64,000 nucleotides of DNA from Prosapia bicincta (lineage: Eukaryota > Arthropoda > Insecta > Hemiptera > Cercopidae), in the NCBI GenBank assembly GCA_036971475.1, contig JBAIZL010000060.1:1-64000 (forward strand). Reading direction: 5' to 3'. Each line of letters begins with the position of its first letter. Position 1 is the first letter of the stretch. The notes under the pieces are model-generated. The model saw only the letters and a list, made by a program, of their open reading frames with translations. It did not search any database and was not told the DNA's origin. Made by a program: the position numbers and the translations under genes. Of this stretch, positions 60,777 through 64,000 are shown piece after piece.

Positions 60777-62654
60777 TTATTTTCCAGATAGCTCTTTATG
60801 ATCCTCTATAGAGAAACCTTGGTTGTGCGTCCCTACCTTCACGACTGTCCATACTAGGAGTACCAGGCGATCTTGATGCTCTTTATGATCCTCTATAGAG
60901 AAACCTTGGTTGTGCGTCCCTACCTTTACGACTGTCCATACTAGGTGTACCAGGGGATCTTGATGCTCTTTATGATCCTCTATAGAGAAACCTTGGTTGT
61001 GCGTCCCTACCTTCACGACTGTCCATACTAGGAGTACCAGGGGATCTTGATGCTCTTTATGATCCTCTATAGAGAAACCTTGGTTGTGCGTCCCTACCTT
61101 TACGACTGTCCATACTAGGTGTACCAGGGGATCTTGATGCTCTTTATGATCCTCTATAGAGAAACCTTGGTTGTGCGTCCCTACCTTCACGACTGTCCAT
61201 ACTAGGTGTACCAGGGGATCTTGATGCTCTTTATGATCCTCTATAGAGAAACCTTGGTTGTGCGTCCCTACCTTCACGACTGTCCATACTAGGAGTACCA
61301 GGGGATCTTGATGCTCTTTATGATCCTCTATAGAGAAACCTTGGTTGTGCGTCCCTACCTTTACGACTGTCCATACTAGGTGTACCAGGGGATCTTGATG
61401 CTCTTTATGATCCTCTATAGAGAAACCTTGGTTGTGCGTCCCTACCTTCACGACTGTCCATACTAGGAGTACCAGGCGATCTTGATGCTCTTTATGATCC
61501 TCTATAGAGAAACCTTGGTTGTGCGTCCCTACCTTTACGACTGTCCATACTAGGTGTACCAGGGGATCTTGATGCTCTTTATGATCCTCTATAGAGAAAC
61601 CTTGGTTGTGCGTCCCTACCTTCACGACTGTCCATACTAGGAGTACCAGGGGATCTTGATGCTCTTTATGATCCTCTATAGAGAAACCTTGGTTGTGCGT
61701 CCCTACCTTTACGACTGTCCATACTAGGTGTACCAGGGGATCTTGATGCTCTTTATGATCCTCTATAGAGAAACCTTGGTTGTGCGTCCCTACCTTCACG
61801 ACTGTCCATACTAGGTGTACCAGGGGATCTTGATGCTCTTTATGATCCTCTATAGAGAAACCTTGGTTGTGCGTCCCTACCTTCACGACTGTCCATACTA
61901 GGAGTACCAGGGGATCTTGATGCTCTTTATGATCCTCTATAGAGAAACCTTGGTTGTGCGTCCCTACCTTTACGACTGTCCATACTAGGTGTACCAGGGG
62001 ATCTTGATGCTCTTTATGATCCTCTATAGAGAAACCTTGGTTGTGCGTCCCTACCTTCACGACTGTCCATACTAGGTGTACCAGGGGATCTTGATGCTCT
62101 TTATGATCCTCTATAGAGAAACCTTGGTTGTGCGTCCCTACCTTCACGACTGTCCATACTAGGAGTACCAGGCGATCTTGATGCTCTTTATGATCCTCTA
62201 TAGAGAAACCTTGGTTGTGCGTCCCTACCTTTACGACTGTCCATACTAGGTGTACCAGGGGATCTTGATGCTCTTTATGATCCTCTATAGAGAAACCTTG
62301 GTTGTGCGTCCCTACCTTCACGACTGTCCATACTAGGAGTACCAGGGGATCTTGATGCTCTTTATGATCCTCTATAGAGAAACCTTGGTTGTGCGTCCCT
62401 ACCTTTACGACTGTCCATACTAGGTGTACCAGGGGATCTTGATGCTCTTTATGATCCTCTATAGAGAAACCTTGGTTGTGCGTCCCTACCTTCACGACTG
62501 TCCATACTAGGAGTACCAGGGGATCTTGATGCTCTTTATGATCCTCTATAGAGAAACCTTGGTTGTGCGTCCCTACCTTCACGACTGTCCATACTAGGAG
62601 TACCAGGGGATCTTGATGCTCTTTATGGTTCCTCCTTATCTCCGTCTTATACAT
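60777..62654 (-). CDS. Open frame of 625 codons made of 29-residue repeats; doubtful gene
   Basis: The frame starts MYKTEIRRN, runs through 21 copies of a 29-residue unit (HKEHQDPLVLLVWTVVKVG then THNQGFSIED) and stops a few residues after the array. It is the only open frame of the six through the 87-bp unit, and about one or two open frames are expected by chance for a 29-codon unit. Of the three variable sites, two change the residue (Leu/His, Pro/Arg) and one is silent. There is no signal peptide, known domain, intron or promoter evidence. The VLLVWTVVKVG segment is hydrophobic and could form beta strands, but I infer no function. Most likely an accident of a homogenised minisatellite; transcript evidence would be needed to keep it. 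Confidence 0.15.
   Translation of the reverse strand: MYKTEIRRNHKEHQDPLVLLVWTVVKVGTHNQGFSIEDHKEHQDPLVLLVWTVVKVGTHNQGFSIEDHKEHQDPLVHLVWTVVKVGTHNQGFSIEDHKEHQDPLVLLVWTVVKVGTHNQGFSIEDHKEHQDPLVHLVWTVVKVGTHNQGFSIEDHKEHQDRLVLLVWTVVKVGTHNQGFSIEDHKEHQDPLVHLVWTVVKVGTHNQGFSIEDHKEHQDPLVHLVWTVVKVGTHNQGFSIEDHKEHQDPLVLLVWTVVKVGTHNQGFSIEDHKEHQDPLVHLVWTVVKVGTHNQGFSIEDHKEHQDPLVHLVWTVVKVGTHNQGFSIEDHKEHQDPLVLLVWTVVKVGTHNQGFSIEDHKEHQDPLVHLVWTVVKVGTHNQGFSIEDHKEHQDRLVLLVWTVVKVGTHNQGFSIEDHKEHQDPLVHLVWTVVKVGTHNQGFSIEDHKEHQDPLVLLVWTVVKVGTHNQGFSIEDHKEHQDPLVHLVWTVVKVGTHNQGFSIEDHKEHQDPLVHLVWTVVKVGTHNQGFSIEDHKEHQDPLVLLVWTVVKVGTHNQGFSIEDHKEHQDPLVHLVWTVVKVGTHNQGFSIEDHKEHQDRLVLLVWTVVKVGTHNQGFSIEDHKELSGK
60788..62630. repeat. 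87-bp minisatellite, about 21 units with higher-order pattern
   Basis: Unit landmarks: GATGCTCTTTATGATCCTC, TATAGAGAAACCTTGG, CGACTGTCCATACTAGG. Only three positions vary: CTTCACG or CTTTACG, GGAGTACC or GGTGTACC, and CAGGCGATC or CAGGGGATC. The rare CAGGCGATC form marks units 1, 8 and 16 from the left, giving a higher-order repeat of seven to eight units. The last unit ends at about 62630, where TATGATCC becomes TATGGTTCC. Confidence 0.98.
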
Positions 62655-64000
62655 TTGATAATATAACTTATCTTTATAGGAAGTAATTCTATTTCAGGAC
62701 CGCGCTTATGCAAACATTAAGGTCACGGATCACACTCATTTTCCAGAGTAAAAGAGTTTATTCTACCTTTAATTGAAAATATATCCTCAATGTACGACAA
62801 ACTTTAGCAGATATTTTTAATGAGTTAAAATCTGGGTACAAAGAAAATTAAATTGTTTAAAACGTTAACGGGGTAAATATAGATATTAATGGATTTCGTC
62901 CATACTTTAGTTCTGATAGGCGTAAAATAATTTAGCTAACGTAGAACGTATGTTGATGATTTTGTCTCCCATAAAAACTAATGACCTATCATTCATAAAT
63001 AACATTCCATCAAAAATATCGAAAAAAGGTTTTTCTGGAAGTTTTTACATCTTTTTCTATTTTCTTCGTAGTTTGTATTTCTGTTTAAACATTTCTCAAA
63101 GCGCTCTACAAGCTTTCGTATCATTGACATCTGCCATCTGTGATTTTTGAGCAGTTTATTTTCTTCGTCATCTAGGTCGAAGAGATGCCAAGAAGCTTCT
63201 TTAAATGCAAATCCTCCAAATAGAATTCACTAGTAGCTAAGCTCATAATGTAAGGTGGGTGGTCAATCTATTCCCATTCGACAAAATGTGTTTAGAGTTT
63301 GGGTATAATGGGGCCGAAAGGGTTAGGCTTTATCATGCAACAACTTAACTTCAGACACCAATAGCCATGTCCCCTTTTTCTGTTATCATTGAAGTTTAAT
63401 GTTCGCAGTAAGCGGCTGCAACACATTGGGACAAAACGTCACATATGTGCTGCTGGAAAGTTCGTTCCTCTCAGACTCCGATTCTTAGTCGGCAAACTGA
63501 TCTATTGTTTCACACTAAGCACGGTGTAATAATACCAATGCAAATGGTGTAGTTTAACGTGTAAAGCATGGCGGGACCAGTGTCTATACGCGTTCTCGCG
63601 ATATTCGATTGCCTCAGGACATTTGGATGTTACTTCTGAATAAAACTATTTAAGAACACGACTTGGTTTTGTATTACTTTAACTGTAGTCAATAATTAGG
63701 TTCATATATTATACTATATTTTATAAAAGTTAGAAATGAACTTCAAAGCTTTATAAATGGTATGGATATTTAGACGTATGTTTAAGAATGGAAAATATAA
63801 TAATTAATAAGTTTATCGTTAATTTTGCCATGTATGAGTTTTGTGTCTAAAATAATATAGAGCGTTAGGGAATACAAGAGAAATAATTTGTAAAACATTT
63901 TGTTTATAAGCATTTTATTTTATTATAGAAAAGTGCTCTTGAAATGCCTATAAACACCTCATGAGAGGTTTTGTGATTGACTCGTGAGAATAAGACCATG
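62655..64000. other. Unique sequence to the right edge
   Basis: No gene, array or transposon recognised; the frame 62950-63150 (66 codons) is unremarkable. Confidence 0.5.

Overview
This window looks like repeat-rich, gene-poor, AT-rich nuclear DNA of an animal, probably an insect. The reasons are: no long non-repetitive reading frame, no bacterial-style packing of genes, abundant dinucleotide tracts, eukaryotic transposon remnants (piggyBac, Tigger/pogo, a LINE reverse transcriptase, a tRNA-like SINE head), and a few TTAGG units of the arthropod telomere type. The species cannot be named from the sequence. I support no intact single-copy protein gene, rRNA, CRISPR array or operon. The remaining open frames are short, unrecognised, or products of tandem repeats whose period is a multiple of three.

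Layout. 1-7101 is a 30-bp satellite that runs off the left edge. 9-18 kb holds three copies of an unknown ~275-bp dispersed repeat (R1), a 21-bp minisatellite (10.05-10.93 kb), and an almost end-to-end but inactivated piggyBac element (12.17-15.32 kb) carrying two later insertions. 22.2-23.9 kb is a three-copy module with TA tails. 26-32 kb has small tandem arrays and an inverted repeat between two AT tracts. 37-41.5 kb has compound microsatellites, a possible LTR end and several foldback elements. 43.5-45.1 kb is a 119-bp satellite, followed directly by a broken Tigger-like transposase. 48.6 kb holds a short 30-bp array, 51.0-51.7 kb a LINE reverse-transcriptase relic, 54.3 kb a tRNA-like sequence, 58.2-59.5 kb a 19-bp array, and 60.8-62.6 kb an 87-bp array with a 625-codon open frame.

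The most interesting signal is a family of near-perfect ~205-225 bp palindromes (12.4, 23.3 and 41.3 kb) whose arms carry a hammerhead-ribozyme-like core: CTGANGA, a short hairpin, GAAA, then a palindromic stem III followed by T. Two of them also have a matching 4-bp stem I. Degenerate relatives lie at 17.8, 18.6, 20.6, 30.5, 39.3 and 40.9 kb. Such cores are known from Penelope-like elements and retrozymes. The head-to-head arrangement, the extra T after CTGANGA shared by the palindromes, and the repeated location in or beside AT tracts deserve testing.

Several arrays (30, 21, 19, 119 and 87 bp) show higher-order patterns of variant units, which implies repeated segmental duplication within arrays, or assembly effects that long reads should exclude.
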